A stretch of DNA of 64,000 bases from Actinostola sp. cb2023 (GCA_033675265.1 JAUJYZ010001376.1:175001-239000), one strand, 5' to 3'. Shown: positions 9,851 through 21,877, numbered from the stretch's first letter. The notes: generated by a model from the sequence alone, not told the origin. Numbers and translations: made by a program.

Positions 9851-11956
9851 ATTGTAAGTCGGACATCGACCTTGCGTTTCTCATTGAAGTTTCTAAAAGT
9901 ATTGCAAACACGGGCTTTCGCAATCATCAGTTCCTAAGAAACTTTGTAAAGCAGGTCGTTCTCAGGTTTGTTATCAGCTCGAAGGACGTTAGAGTTGGCT
10001 TGCTAACATATGCACACAAACCGTATCTTCATCTAGGTCTCTATGGGTGAGTATTTGTAGTCATATCAGCCACGTATGTCTGCGTTATTCAGTGCCGCGC
10101 CATGATGTGCGATGTTATATTTGTAGTCATGTCTGCCACGTATGTCTGCGTTATTCAGTGCCGCGCCATGATGTGCGATGTTATATTTGTAGTCATGTCT
10201 GCCACGTATATTTGTAGTCATGTCTGCCACGTATGCGTATCTGCGTTATTCAGTGCCGCGCCATGATGTGCGATGTTATATTTGTAGTCATGTCTGCCAC
10301 GTATGTCTGCGTTGTTCAGTGCCGCGCCATGATGTGCGATGTTATATTTGTAGTCATGTCTGCCACGTATGTCTGCGTTGTTCAGTGCCGCGCCATGATG
10401 TGCGATGTTATATTTGTAGTCATGTCTGCCACGTATGTCTGCGTTATTCAGTGCCGCGCCATGATGTGCGATGTTATATTTGTAGTCATGTCTGCCACGT
10501 ATGTCTGCGTTATTCAGTGCCGCGCCATGATGTGCGATGTTATATTTGTAGTCATGTCTGCCACGTATGTCTGCGTTGTTCAGTGCCGCGCCATGATGTG
10601 CGATGTTATATTTGTAGTCATGTCTGCCACGTATGTCTGCGTTGTTCAGTGCCGCGCCATGATGTGCGATGTTATATTTGTAGTCATGTCTGCCACGTAT
10701 GTCTGCGTTATTCAGTGCCGCGCCATGATGTGCGATGTTATATTTGTAGTCATGTCTGCCACGTATGTCTGCGTTATTCAGTGCCGCGCCATGATGTGCG
10801 ATGTTATATTTGTAGTCATGTCTGCCACGTATGTCTGCGTTGTTCAGTGCCGCGCCATGATGTGCGATGTTATATTTGTAGTCATGTCTGCCACGTATGT
10901 CTGCGTTGTTCAGTGCCGCGCCATGATGTGCCAGTGATGTCTTTATAGAATCTCTTAATCTGGTCTGTTCTCTACCGTGCTGTGTCAGTTTGTGTCAGGC
11001 CAACACTGCGCATAATCTTCAACTTCCTAGAGATTCACCGGTTTTCACAAGCGACGCAAGCACATAAAGCATCTTCATTGACGCCTGTTCGCTTGTGCTT
11101 GCATGCTGCTTCGCAGTAGTGAAAACCGCGGGCCGGCTTTACGATCTGCGGCGGGACGTTCAACATTACGTGCTGCCCGCTGATTCGAGTCTCGTCTTGC
11201 CTTTTTTTTTCTATTTAGCTTTTGCCACTGTTTTGTCCTTATTAATTGTTAAAAGCATCGAGACTATTGTATGATGCGTTTCTCAAGAACTTATTTATTA
11301 TTATTATTATTGCATTCTTATTCCTCAGTGGTTGTCAAGTCAAAAACGTTCTGTTAGCTCTGAGTAGACAAAGTCCTGTTCGTCACACAGCGTGGACTGC
11401 AAAGACTGGTTTGGCGCTTAAATTCGCCCATAAATCCTTTTATGGATGTTGCTGTGATAATAGATCCAAACGTAAAAAGGTGGTTGTCCTGGTAACTGAC
11501 GGAAGGTATGCAACTGTAACCTTAGCAACTGTTACTATAGCAACACACATCAACATCTATTGTGTGAGATGAAACAAATGTTTGTAATGTATCAAAAAGC
11601 GGAGTGTCTCCAGAAAAAGTCGTTTGTCTTTCCCCCCGCAACCAATTCCTTATTTAGCAGTTAGATTCCATATCTGGTAAGTAACTTTTGAGTTTTCGCC
11701 ACAAGTAGATCACGTATCGCTGTGTGTTTTTAATGAATTTCCGCTGTATTTTTCAGTTCAATAGACGATGTTTTCTGGCCAGCAAAGGAGCTAAGAGACG
11801 ATGGAATACAAATTATATGCGTTGGTGTTGGTCGCTACTTCAACATTCGCCAACTCAACATCATGGCATCCTGTCCTGCGGCGAAAAACGTCTTCACTGG
11901 CGATTTTAGTAAAATACATCATGTTATTGATGACCTTGTGGAACAGATATGCAAAG
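9851..11956 (+). CDS. vWA domain A in three exons (gene A continuation)
   Basis: Exons 9851-10046, 11329-11505 and 11757-11956, all with AG/GT borders. Phases are 1 in, 2, 2 and 1 out, which keeps one continuous frame of about 190 codons. Exon 1 encodes CKSDIDLAFLIEVSKSIA...VRVGLLTYA; exon 2 TAKTGLALKFAHKSFYG...KKVVVLVTDG; exon 3 AKELRDDGIQIICVGVGRY...VFTGDFSKIHHVIDDLVEQI. This is a von Willebrand A fold. The first MIDAS motif DxSxS reads EVSKS, so the leading Asp is Glu, while VTDG is intact. It joins in phase to the signal/stalk exon at 5031-6273. It may continue in phase 1 to exon 19520, or gene A may end in an unseen tail; read-through gives a stop at 12138. Confidence 0.8.
10052..10934. 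repeat. 66-bp minisatellite with a 264-bp higher-order period
   Basis: About 13 copies of a 66-bp unit (starts CATGTCTGCCACGTATGTCT, then GCGTTATTCAGTGCCGCGCC). A single A/G variant (gttattc or gttgttc) runs A,A,A,G,G,A,A,G,G,A,A,G,G, so from the third copy the real period is four units. Because 66 is divisible by three, two overlapping 234-242 codon frames stay open; these are not genes. The array lies in the first vWA-A intron. Confidence 0.92.
11240..11312 (+). repeat. Retroelement 3' tail (AAGCATCGAGACTATTG hairpin plus ATT repeat)
   Basis: AAAGCATCGAGACTATTGTA, then a complementary ATGATGCGTTT, ending in TTATTATTATTATT. Similar tails are at 26878-26934 and about 60212-60262. The hairpin followed by an ATT run resembles 3' ends of LINE/SINE families. 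It abuts the acceptor of the second vWA-A exon. Confidence 0.5.
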
Positions 11957-12225
11957 GTACCGGCGTAGATATAGACGTTTGCTGGGGCATGGGAACGAAC
12001 GATATATCCCAACGACCCGCTACTCAGTGGACGTGCTTTGCGCGACTGGTTGATCTATTTTTGCATGAGATAAAACCAATATATTTGGGTAAACAAAAAT
12101 CGGCGTTCAAAGCATGGACACGAAAGTCCCGTATGTAAACGTATAGCCGGTGCGCAGTAAAGCATTCGCGATGACTGGAGCTTGAGTTCGTGACATCACT
12201 TATTAAAATAACATATTTTGTCTTT

Positions 12226-15200
12226 CAGTGTCCAATGGTTCTCTGGTGCCTGCCAAGTCTCACTGCCCTTGTAAATAGTAGTGTCCAATGATTCCCTGGT
12301 GCCTACCAAGTCTCACTGCCCTTGTAAATAGTAGTGTCCAATGGTTCTCTGGTGCCTACCAAGTCTCACTGCCCTTGTAAATAGTAGTGTCCAATGGTTC
12401 CCTGGCCCGTGATTCACTGCCCTTGTAAATAGTAGTGTCCAATGGTTCCCTGGCCCGTGATTCACTGCCCTTGTAATAGTAGTGTCCAATGGTTCCCTGG
12501 CCCGTGATTCACTGCCCTTGTAAATAGTAGTGTCCAATGGTTCCCTGGCCCGTGATTCACTGCCCTTGTAATAGTAGTGTCCAATGGTTCCCTGGCCCGT
12601 GACTCACTGCCCTTGTAATAGTAGTGTCCAATGGTTCCCTGGCCCGTGATTCACTGCCCTTGTAAATAGTAGTGTCCAATGGTTCCCTGGCCCGTGATTC
12701 ACTGCCCTTGTAATAGTAGTGTCCAATGGTTCCCTGGCCCGTGATTCACTGCCCTTGTAATAGTAGTGTCCAATGGTTCCCTGGCCCGTGATTCACTGCC
12801 CTTGTAATAGTAGTGTCCAATGGTTCCCTGGCCCGTGATTCACTGCCCTTGTAATAGTAGTGTCCAATGGTTCCCTGGCCCGTGATTCACTGCCCTTGTA
12901 ATAGTAGTGTCCAATGGTTCCCTGGCCCGTGATTCACTGCCCTTGTAATAGTAGTGTCCAATGGTTCCCTGGCCCGTGATTCACTGCCCTTGTAATAGTA
13001 GTGTCCAATGGTTCCCTGGCCCGTGACTCACTGCCCTTGTAAATAGTAGTGTCCAATGGTTCCCTGGCCCGTGATTCACTGCCCTTGTAATAGTAGTGTC
13101 CAATGGTTCCCTGGCCCGTGACTCACTGCCCTTGTAAATAGTAGTGTCCAATGGTTCCCTGGCCCGTGATTCACTGCCCTTGTAAATAGTAGTGTCCAAT
13201 GGTTCCCTGGCCCGTGATTCACTGCCCTTGTAATAGTAGTGTCCAATGGTTCCCTGGCCCGTGATTCACTGCCCTTGTAATAGTAGTGTCCAATGGTTCC
13301 CTGGCCCGTGACTCACTGCCCTTGTAAATAGTAGTGTCCAATGGTTCCCTGGCCCGTGATTCACTGCCCTTGTAATAGTAGTGTCCAATGGTTCCCTGGC
13401 CCGTGACTCACTGCCCTTGTAAATAGTAGTGTCCAATGGTTCCCTGGCCCGTGATTCACTGCCCTTGTAATAGTAGTGTCCAATGGTTCCCTGGCCCGTG
13501 ATTCACTGCCCTTGTAATAGTAGTGTCCAATGGTTCCCTGGCCCGTGACTCACTGCCCTTGTAAATAGTAGTGTCCAATGGTTCCCTGGCCCGTGATTCA
13601 CTGCCCTTGTAAATAGTAGTGTCCAATGGTTCCCTGGCCCGTGACTCACTGCCCTTGTAAATAGTAGTGTCCAATGGTTCCCTGGCCCGTGATTCACTGC
13701 CCTTGTAAATAGTAGTGTCCAATGGTTCCCTGGCCCGTGATTCACTGCCCTTGTAAATAGTAGTGTCCAATGGTTCCCTGGCCCGTGATTCACTGCCCTT
13801 GTAATAGTAGTGTCCAATGGTTCCCTGGCCCGTGACTCACTGCCCTTGTAAATAGTAGTGTCCAATGGTTCCCTGGCCCGTGATTCACTGCCCTTGTAAT
13901 AGTAGTGTCCAATGGTTCCGTGGCCCGTGATTCACTGCCCTTGTAAATAGTAGTGTCCAATGGTTCCCTGGCCCGTGACTCACTGCCCTTGTAAATAGTA
14001 GTGTCCAATGGTTCCCTGGCCCGTGATTCACTGCCCTTGTAATAGTAGTGTCCAATGGTTCCCTGGCCCGTGACTCACTGCCCTTGTAAATAGTAGTGTC
14101 CAATGGTTCCCTGGCCCGTGACTCACTGCCCTTGTAAATAGTAGTGTCCAATGGTTCCCTGGCCCGTGATTCACTGCCCTTGTAATAGTAGTGTCCAATG
14201 GTTCTCTGGTGCCTACCAAGTCTCACTGCCCTTGTAAATAGTAGTGTCCAATGATTCCCTGGTGCCTACCAAGTCTCACTGCCCTTGTAAATAGTAGTGT
14301 CCAATGGTTCCCTGGCCCGTGATTCACTGCCCTTGTAATAGTAGTGTCCAATGGTTCCCTGGCCCGTGATTCACTGCCCTTGTAATAGTAGTGTCCAATG
14401 GTTCTCTGGTGCCTACCAAGTCTCACTGCCCTTGTAAATAGTAGTGTCCAATGATTCCCTGGTGCCTACCAAGTCTCACTGCCCTTGTAAATAGTAGTGT
14501 CCAATGGTTCCCTGGCCCGTGATTCACTGCCCTTGTAATAGTAGTGTCCAATGGTTCCCTGGCCCGTGATTCACTGCCCTTGTAATAGTAGTGTCCAATG
14601 GTTCCCTGGCCCGTGATTCACTGCCCTTGTAATAGTAGTGTCCAATGGTTCCCTGGCCCGTGATTCACTGCCCTTGTAATAGTAGTGTCCAATGGTTCCC
14701 TGGCCCGTGATTCACTGCCCTTGTAATAGTAGTGTCCAATGGTTCCCTGGCCCGTGATTCACTGCCCTTGTAAATAGTAGTGTCCAATGGTTCCCTGGCC
14801 CGTGATTCACTGCCCTTGTAATAGTAGTGTCCAATGGTTCCCTGGCCCGTGACTCACTGCCCTTGTAAATAGTAGTGTCCAATGGTTCCCTGGCCCGTGA
14901 TTCACTGCCCTTGTAATAGTAGTGTCCAATGGTTCCCTGGCCCGTGACTCACTGCCCTTGTAAATAGTAGTGTCCAATGGTTCCCTGGCCCGTGATTCAC
15001 TGCCCTTGTAATAGTAGTGTCCAATGGTTCCCTGGCCCGTGATTCACTGCCCTTGTAATAGTAGTGTCCAATGGTTCCCTGGCCCGTGATTCACTGCCCT
15101 TGTAAATAGTAGTGTCCAATGGTTCCCTGGCCCGTGATTCACTGCCCTTGTAATAGTAGTGTCCAATGGTTCCCTGGCCCGTGATTCACTGCCCTTGTAA

Positions 15201-15250
15201 TAGTAGTGTCCAGTGGTTCCCTGGCCCGTGACTCACTGCCCTTGTAAATA
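12226..15250. repeat. 47/48-bp minisatellite, about 64 copies
   Basis: The unit is GTGTCCAATGGTTCCCTGGC, then CCGTGATTCACTGCCCTTGT and AAATAGTA or AATAGTA, so lengths alternate between 48 and 47. Variants GATTCAC/GACTCAC are mixed throughout. A diverged unit with GGTGCCTACCAAGTCTCAC occurs at the left edge (12246-12370) and again near 14197-14480. Many 60-120 codon minus-strand frames arise from it and are artefacts. It lies downstream of vWA-A, probably in an intron. Confidence 0.95.
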
Positions 15251-17080
15251 ATATTTTATGTTCATATAATATTTTTGTAATAAAATACATGTCTATAATA
15301 TGCCTAATAAATAGGAAGGATCTTTATTCTCAACTAACCTAAAAACATGAACAACTTCGAACGACAGAGTTTCAACAACTCCAAACATGCATGTCGAGAA
15401 TGACTAAAACGTGTCTATCAGTCAGGTGGTATATTAGTAGTAGTTCATATTCTCTCTCTTCTCTCCATCAAACCAATTCAACCACCCAGCTACGTCAGCC
15501 CGGCCGCGTCCACCCCATTCAAGCACCTCTTCTCGCTAGCCGTACTGGGGTGAAAGCGCCCCACGGGTTCTTCGAGGGAATTCGTAAATGAGAGTACAAT
15601 AGACCTTTTTTGCCTATACGGCGGCGGCCATCTTGAATTATGGGATGCCTAGGGTGCAAGCTAGTAACCATGTGGCCATGAAAAACTACGAAAACCTAAT
15701 TTGTACAAAATTATACAACAATACACAAAACATGTAGATATTAAGCCATACAACACTATGGCTAGAGTGAAATAGAAAAATAATATATTGACGCGACTCC
15801 ACATGTACTGTTTTTGGGTCATTTGCACCCTGAGCATCCCATACTGTTTTAGCCAAAAATGGCCGCCGTATCGGTAAAAAAGGTATATTGAGTTGAGAGT
15901 ACAACTTTGGTAATGTTTGTATATGTTCAGTGTTGGAGTTATTCCAATATCTATGTTTTTGTCATGTATGGTTCGATAAACACTTTTTTGTCAAAATTCG
16001 TAAGAGATTTTTTGGAAATGTGCGCACTTTTTCTTGTTGGTATATATTGTCATAAGCCTTATCATTTGCGTACTCTTTCCCTTGTTCCGTATTCGAGTTT
16101 GTGAATTGGCAGCTAACTGCTTCTCCGCTAGTTTCGAGTTGTTTAGGCACCTGTACTCGTTGCATGACCAAAGGCACATTTACTCAGCCTTTAATTATCT
16201 TCGAGTTAAAGTATTTACAAATACGAACGAGAACGCAAACATGTCGGTTGACATTGGAGTACATTAGTTCCATTAGCTTACTATTTTCTTGTTTCTTCTT
16301 TGATACGTATTACGATAGATAATTATAATTATTACCAACTAAATATTTCTGTAAATCTTCAATCACTTATACCAGCAATAATGTAATACCTCCCGCCAAG
16401 ATTAGTGTTTATTATTTTTGGATGTTAGCTTAACGTAGAATTATTGATTAAACTTGAACTTGTGTCTTTCATAAACAACCTGCTCTTTTAATTAAAAGCA
16501 AATGCCTTATAGTTTTATCACGTCAAATCAGTCTCCTTCATCAGTAAGCTTCTTCAATTCCATACAGTTCGATTTGAAATTACTACAACTTGCTTTGGTA
16601 ATCTTCTTTTATAAATAAGTACAACTGAAAATACGTGAAAACGGTGGATGTAATTGCTTGGAGGATGAGCTTCCGTGTGGGCAGGCACTGGGAGTAAATT
16701 ATCTACACGAGACATCGGACAGATGAGGGGGGTAAAGGAACGCTTCCATGTGTGCTATCAGCCTTCAGTTGTAATCATCCTTTACTATTCTTTATAGAGT
16801 GGTTTTCAAAAAATCCTGAAACAGAAACTATTAGTTTCGTGTGCAATGGTCAAATTAAAATGAAAACAAAAGAACCGGCAATGGATTAAGGGGTGTGTTT
16901 CACGGGTATACGATTCGCTACGTCAGTAGCGACTGAGCAGGTCGCAATTTGCACATACCGTCTGGTTTCGAAACAAAGCAGGCGTTGTATACTAAACTTC
17001 ATCTGAACACACATGTACCGGCTCAATGAAATACTTGACAAATATCCTTGAATCCTCGGAAAATTGTGAAATACTTTACG
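15251..17080. other. No gene recognised
   Basis: Contains a copy of a repeat with GGCGGCCAT near 15620 inverted against ATGGCCGCCGTAT near 15858 (foldback about 15600-15890), and an AGAGTG-family fragment near 16798-16880. Short ORFs here overlap on both strands without domain or splice support. A GCGACTGAGCAGGTCGC palindrome lies near 16928. Confidence 0.4.
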
Positions 17081-17983
17081 ATGGTTTGGTGTAGAAAGTT
17101 GGTTTTGTTACATATTCTATGCATTTTTGTAATATTTGGGAGCAACAACGTCCTCATGGATAAAGAAACAAAGAGTAAAGATGGCACGCAAAAGTCTCTC
17201 CCCAAACCTGCGATCTGTGGTAAGGATGTTGGTCCTTATTATTATCATCATTATTATCATTATTATCATCATTATCATCATTATTATTATTATTATTCGT
17301 TGAACGGTTGTTTCTTGCAGTTTTTAGGTGAAACCTTGTTGTTACAAGGCAACATTGCGTTCAGATGTCAAAGTGAGACACGCGGCATTTGTAAATATAA
17401 TTATTCGGTTTATCATATATTTCAGTTTGCTTAGAAATCTATAATTTACGTCTTTTAGTTGTTGAACTTTCCACGCTAACAACTGAAGAGGATGTACTTT
17501 ATATCTTGAAAAGAGCACCGGAGAATCGAATCAAGATAAGGATACTTGTTCCACTGGACACTATAGTCAGAAGAAAAGGGCACAAAGTCGTCTCACTTTA
17601 CGGCAAAAATCTAAAAAAGTGAAACCAATGATTAAAATATGAATATTTGAAACAATGTGCTTTCTTTGTTTGTTTTTCTTTGAGAAAGAATTACAATTAT
17701 TATTATGGTCGCTGATATATTATAATAATGTTGTTGATATTGTTTACAATAATTTCATTAATTGTTTTGTTTGGCAGGTACATCAAAACCCGCTCCACAT
17801 GTAGTTTGTAAACCAGTACAGAACGACACAGCAGCACATACTAAATCTGTCTCCAACATCACAACGAGAGAGTGTCTACCTTTCATCCCGCCATGCCCTT
17901 GCTGTAGGTCAATGACGCGGCCCCGCCCACACGTACGAAGTTCAGTTAATCGAAAATGCATCGAACGTTTTCCGTGTAATTGA
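17081..17983 (+). CDS. Signal-peptide exon with two alternative 3' exons (gene B start)
   Basis: Exon 1 (17081-17219) starts at ATG 17081 with a clear signal peptide (MVWCRKLVLLHILCIFVIFG), then a polar stretch and KSLPKPAIC, leaving in phase 1 at TGTG|GTAAGG. Three continuations fit the phase. Exon 17778-17983 gives a 114-residue secreted protein whose last third is Cys-rich (CLPFIPPCPCCRS...CIERFPCN). Exon 17459-17622 gives a 100-residue protein ending in LYGKNLKK. The vWA-B exon at 19520 would make this the first exon of a vWA gene. The Pro-rich continuity KPAICGTSKPAPHVVC favours the Cys-rich exon for one isoform. No homologue of the small protein is recognised. Confidence 0.5.
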
Positions 17984-18523
17984 GCGTCATTCGAATAATC
18001 TATACACCCTGTGCAATACTCGATTTCTTGAATTTGCATAAATTTGCAAAAACTGAAAGAATAACGAGTTAAGTAAAGGTGAAATAATAGATTGAAAGAT
18101 CATCCACAGTTTAGTAATTATCCCAAAAGTGTATTAATAAAAATGAAACCATCATAAAGTAATAAGCGTTTGAAAGGTGCAAAATACATGGAAACGAGGC
18201 ATTTAGGGCCAAAGTCCTGTTTCTGGCACAAATCTTTGTAATTTCAAGTCACTATATCTTTTCAAGATTTCGTAGTACAACCCTAAAAATTGCACTCTAG
18301 CTCTCTTCATAGAGATTGTCAGATATTGCTGTAATATTCCCAATAACAAAGTGAATGAGATTTTACGATTCTACCATTTATGCATAGGGTGTATACACGT
18401 CGACGTTATCGTACACTTGAAACGTAGGCAAAGAAAACATTGTCATATAAAAACGTCTACGTGTTGGCGAGGTTTAGAAATATTGCATCTACTGACTTAT
18501 AACTGATAAATAATGAATACTAT

Positions 18524-18734
18524 TACGTAAATCGTTCAAAATTTGATTTAGCTGAAACTTCACTGAAATAATGCAGAGCTGTTATCTGAACAAACCGTTC
18601 AGATATTTTGATCATAAAATACAAAGAAATGTATGGAGCTGAGTTTGGGTTGAGTAAGTGACGTCACTGACACCTCTAAAGATTCATAAAAATAAAAATA
18701 AATTTTTTGAACGATTTACGTCCCCCCTTTAACA
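18524..18734. mobile_element. MITE copy 1 (ACGTAAATCGTTC ends), with CRE-like site
   Basis: ACGTAAATCGTTC at about 18527 is inverted against GAACGATTTACGTCCCCCC near 18710-18727. The interior shares GATTTAGCTGAAACTTCACTGAA, AAAGAAATGTATGGAGC and GTGACGTCACTGACACC with copies at 31556-32125 and 45771-46334. The palindrome TGACGTCA lies at 18659-18666. This copy is shorter and its left end is diverged. Confidence 0.65.
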
Positions 18735-19519
18735 TTATGATGGAAACGCATGAATCAACAAAAAAATAGACCATTTCTCTTCCCTGAGAATCTTTTAAGA
18801 TCAAGCTATTGCCCAATATTTAATTCATTTAAAATAGGATATTGTATATTGTACTGTCTACAAATGGCGCCAAAAGCGTAATTTTAAGAATGGATGTGGC
18901 GAAGACTGAAAAATATATCAGAGAGGCGCAATTATCATTTATAGGCCATTTGCAGCTAAAATTGTGGATCAGTTATTGTCAAATAACAATTGGACCATTA
19001 TATCTAATGATCTGTTTTTGTTTTGTTTTACTCAATCAATAGCTCACAACATCCACGATGGGCCAAGTAAGTCAGTATATAATATTGACACGTTCCAATA
19101 CAAGTTCAATACTCCAGCTTCGCGTTGTCTAGAGATGACCGCTGTCCTTGACAAAAAACGCATTTGTACAGGCTTAGCTTCGATTCAGAAAACAGTCCGT
19201 GCAATTCAAAAATGTTTCTATTGTTTCATGTCAACATATTTTCGTGTTCTTGTTGATATTTGTGAATAATTTACACGAACTCGAGGCTAACCCTGTACAA
19301 ATGCGTCCGATGTCAATAAGTACAGCGGTTTTACAACGGGATCTGTGAACGCGAAAAGGGACTATTCGCTCATTGCCGATGGAAGATTTGCGTTCAGTTG
19401 AAGCAATTGCTTTGCCTCGCGGGTTCAGACTACTGAACAATGTTTCGATCATCAGTTCACGGATAGCTACAGATTGTGATCCTATTTTAGAACTTCTATT
19501 TGATTATTTATTGTTTTAG
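18735..19519. other. Diverged foldback sequence, no gene recognised
   Basis: GCATTTGTACAGGCTTAGCTTCG (about 19159) is roughly inverted against CGAGGCTAACCCTGTACAAATGC (about 19281). The 101-codon frame at 18964-19269 shows no domain and seems to be arm sequence. Confidence 0.4.
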
Positions 19520-21840
19520 CTTGCAGCGCAGACATGCAACTAGGCTTCCTTGTCCCAATATCCTCCACACAACCACTCGTGACTGTCGAAGTCTCCAGGT
19601 TCGTGCAGTCTATCGTTAGCCGATTTCACCTGTCTCCACAAAGAACACAAGTGAGCGTTGTCACGTATGGCAGAACTCCTAAAATGTCGTTCAGTTTTAA
19701 CAGGTAAACAGCCAGGGTTACGGCACTGGTACGGCCAGACTCCTACCCAGTTCACTATGCCCAGATAGATAGATAGATAATCTTTATTTAACCACGGACA
19801 ATTATTAAGCTATACAGATACAAATATATAAATAAACTTACAAACTATACATCTAATCTAATTATAATGTTAAATGTAGTTTGGTAAAAAACTATAATTA
19901 AAAGCTGCTTTCCATAAATGTGCCTTTTACTGCCTCGAACCCAGTCGCTTCTTCGGAGGGGAAGGGGAGGGGGAGGGGGAGGGGGAGGGGGGAACTTTGC
20001 GATCCCCTCTAATCCCTTCCCATGGTGCTTTGCTCCCCAGTTCTTTTTGCTTTCTCGTCTCCCCTCCCCTTCCCCTTCCCCTCCGAAGAAGCGACTGGGT
20101 TCGAGGCAGTAAGAGGCATGTTTTTTAAGGCAGGCATTTATGGAAAGCAGCACGGCGATATTACGCGCTTGGGCCATAAAAAGTGGGGGGAAACGAGGAA
20201 ATTACGGCCCGCTACTGAATTGACCAATAAGAGCGCGCGTAGTATCTGCTATATAATAAAGGTATTTACCGTACTGGTATTGCAATGGCATCTAGGGAAG
20301 CGAATGAGAGCGCGCGTAGTATCTGCTATATAATAAAGGTATTTACCGTACTGGTATTGCAATGGCATCTAGGGAAGCGAATGAGAGCGCGCGTAGTATC
20401 TGCTATATAATAAAGGTATTTACCGTACTGGTATTGCAATGGCATCTAGGGAAGCGAATGAAAGCGCGCGTAGTATCTGCTATATAATAAAGGTATTTAC
20501 CGTACTGGTATTGCAATGGCATCTAGGGAAGCGAATGAAAGCGCGCGTAGTATCTGCTATATAATAAAGGTATTTACCGTACTGGTATGGTATTGCAATG
20601 GCATCTAGGGAAGCGAATGAAAGCGCGCGTAGTATCTGCTATATAATAAAGGTATTTACCGTACTGGTATTGCAATGGCATCTAGGGAAGCGAATGAAAG
20701 CGCGCAAACGCGCACGCGTCAATTAAAAGGCGCTTGGGAAGGAGGGAGAAAAAGTATGTATATATACACCCCGCGCCAGTAAGAGAAGCGACTATCGGAC
20801 ACGGCACTGGTACGACACGGTCACAGCAACTCATATGAAATGTGCTCTATGTTGTTGTTTCCAATATACAGTCATCTTATAATTCTTTGCGCACAGGTTT
20901 TCGTGTAAGCGTGAGGTTCTTCATGAGATAAACAGTCTAGCCCATCTGTGTCCCAAGGGTCGTCCGCGTATCGGTCAAGCCTTGTCGTACGCTGATCATC
21001 ACATGTTTCGTAGGTCATCACATAAATCTAAAGCCGTCATTCTTATGACTGATACCAGGTGAGACTTGGAACATCGCTAGCTACATTTTATGCATGTTGC
21101 CGGGGAAACGAGGGGGTAGGGATCCAGAGATACAGCCGATAGGTATATATATTGTCTATATTGGGTAGGTAAGTAACTAGGTGTATGGAGGTATAGGTAT
21201 AGGTAGATGTAGAGTATAGGTATGTATAGGTATATATAAGTTCAGTCAAGAGTCTCTTGACAGTAAAGATACGTATTTCACCCGAAGGGAGTTACACAGG
21301 CCATTTTCGGGTAGGGTAAGGGATATGTACCATGTATAGCCGACTCAACAGAAAACCGATTCTATCACAGAGTAGACCTAAATACTATATACCTATACCG
21401 CGGCACATAACCGTATAGCTGTTATGGGGGAATATACCGCTGTCCCGCGGGGGATTCATTATGTACAGTTTAATAAACGAGCAGGAGTGTTTTATTGGGT
21501 TTAAAACCACGAGGCGAAGCCGATTGGTTCAGTTTAGCCCCGATAAAACACGATCTGCGAGTTTATTGAACAGTTTCAAAAACGATCTTCCAAAATAATA
21601 CATTTTCGGATGATTACTGATTGATATATGCTGTGTTAAGGTCATGTGACGATGTTAGTCTACCTGCAAAGAACCTAAGATCCAATCACGTTCACATGTT
21701 AATAGTAGGACTTGGTCGGTACATCGATGGAAAACAAATGGACAAAATCGCTACAAGACCATTGCAGCAAAACATATTCAATTCTGATCTTAATTTCCTT
21801 CACCTCATGATTGACAAAATCGTGAAAAACATTTGTTTAG
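19520..21840 (+). CDS. vWA domain B in three exons
   Basis: Exons 19520-19703, 20897-21058 and 21641-21840 have consensus borders and phases 1, 2, 2, 1, the same pattern as vWA-A; the third exon is exactly 200 bp in both. Exon 1 encodes CSADMQLGFLVPISSTQP and RTQVSVVTYG; exon 2 GRPRIGQALSYADHHMF and KAVILMTDT; exon 3 AKNLRSNHVHMLIVGLGRYI...MIDKIVKNICL. The MIDAS is badly degraded: DxSxS reads PISST and TDG reads TDT. It is either the second vWA of gene A or the vWA of gene B beginning at 17081; both joins are in phase. Confidence 0.8.
19902..20146. repeat. Foldback repeat with G-rich and C-rich arms
   Basis: CTGCCTCGAACCCAGTCGCT near 19929 is inverted against AGCGACTGGGTTCGAGGCAG near 20091, and GCTTTCCATAAATG against CATTTATGGAAAGC outside that. 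The arms contain GGGGAGGGGGAGGGGGAGGGG and CCCCTTCCCCTTCCCC, so G-quadruplex and hairpin structures are possible. It lies in the first intron of vWA-B. Confidence 0.75.
20231..20706. repeat. 77-bp minisatellite, about six copies
   Basis: The unit starts GAGCGCGCGTAGTATCTGCT and contains GGTATTTACCGTACTGGTAT, TGCAATGGCATCTAGGGAAG. Starts at 20231, 20308 and 20385 show the 77-bp period. Later copies carry GAAAGCGCG instead of GAGAGCGCG, and one has a 5-bp duplication (GGTAT) near 20586. Confidence 0.9.
21061..21640. other. Intron of vWA-B with short degenerate repeats
   Basis: A run of TAGGTATA/TATAGGTATG motifs lies at about 21135-21240. Nothing coding is seen before the third vWA-B exon. Confidence 0.45.
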
Positions 21841-21877
21841 GTATGTACATGTCTTTAAGTATTGTGCACATATCTCT

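Noticed and set aside
10220..10948. Two overlapping 234-242 codon Cys-rich frames
   Set aside because: They are a 66-bp minisatellite read in two frames; the unit length is a multiple of three and no splice or signal features exist.
11863..12138. Read-through of the third vWA-A exon as the real C-terminus
   Set aside because: A good donor (AAAG|GTACCG) at 11956 coincides with the domain end and matches the phase of other vWA exons; read-through residues show no family pattern. It remains possible for an isoform.
12225..15250. CRISPR-like array of regularly spaced repeats
   Set aside because: The whole 47/48-bp unit is repeated with no unique spacers, in an animal genome; it is a minisatellite.
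18964..19269. 101-codon ORF as a possible vWA-related exon
   Set aside because: Frame shows none of the vWA strands found at 19520 onward and overlaps a diverged inverted repeat.
19845..20333. ORFs with poly-Pro and poly-Gly runs on both strands
   Set aside because: They read through the G-rich foldback repeat at 19902-20146.
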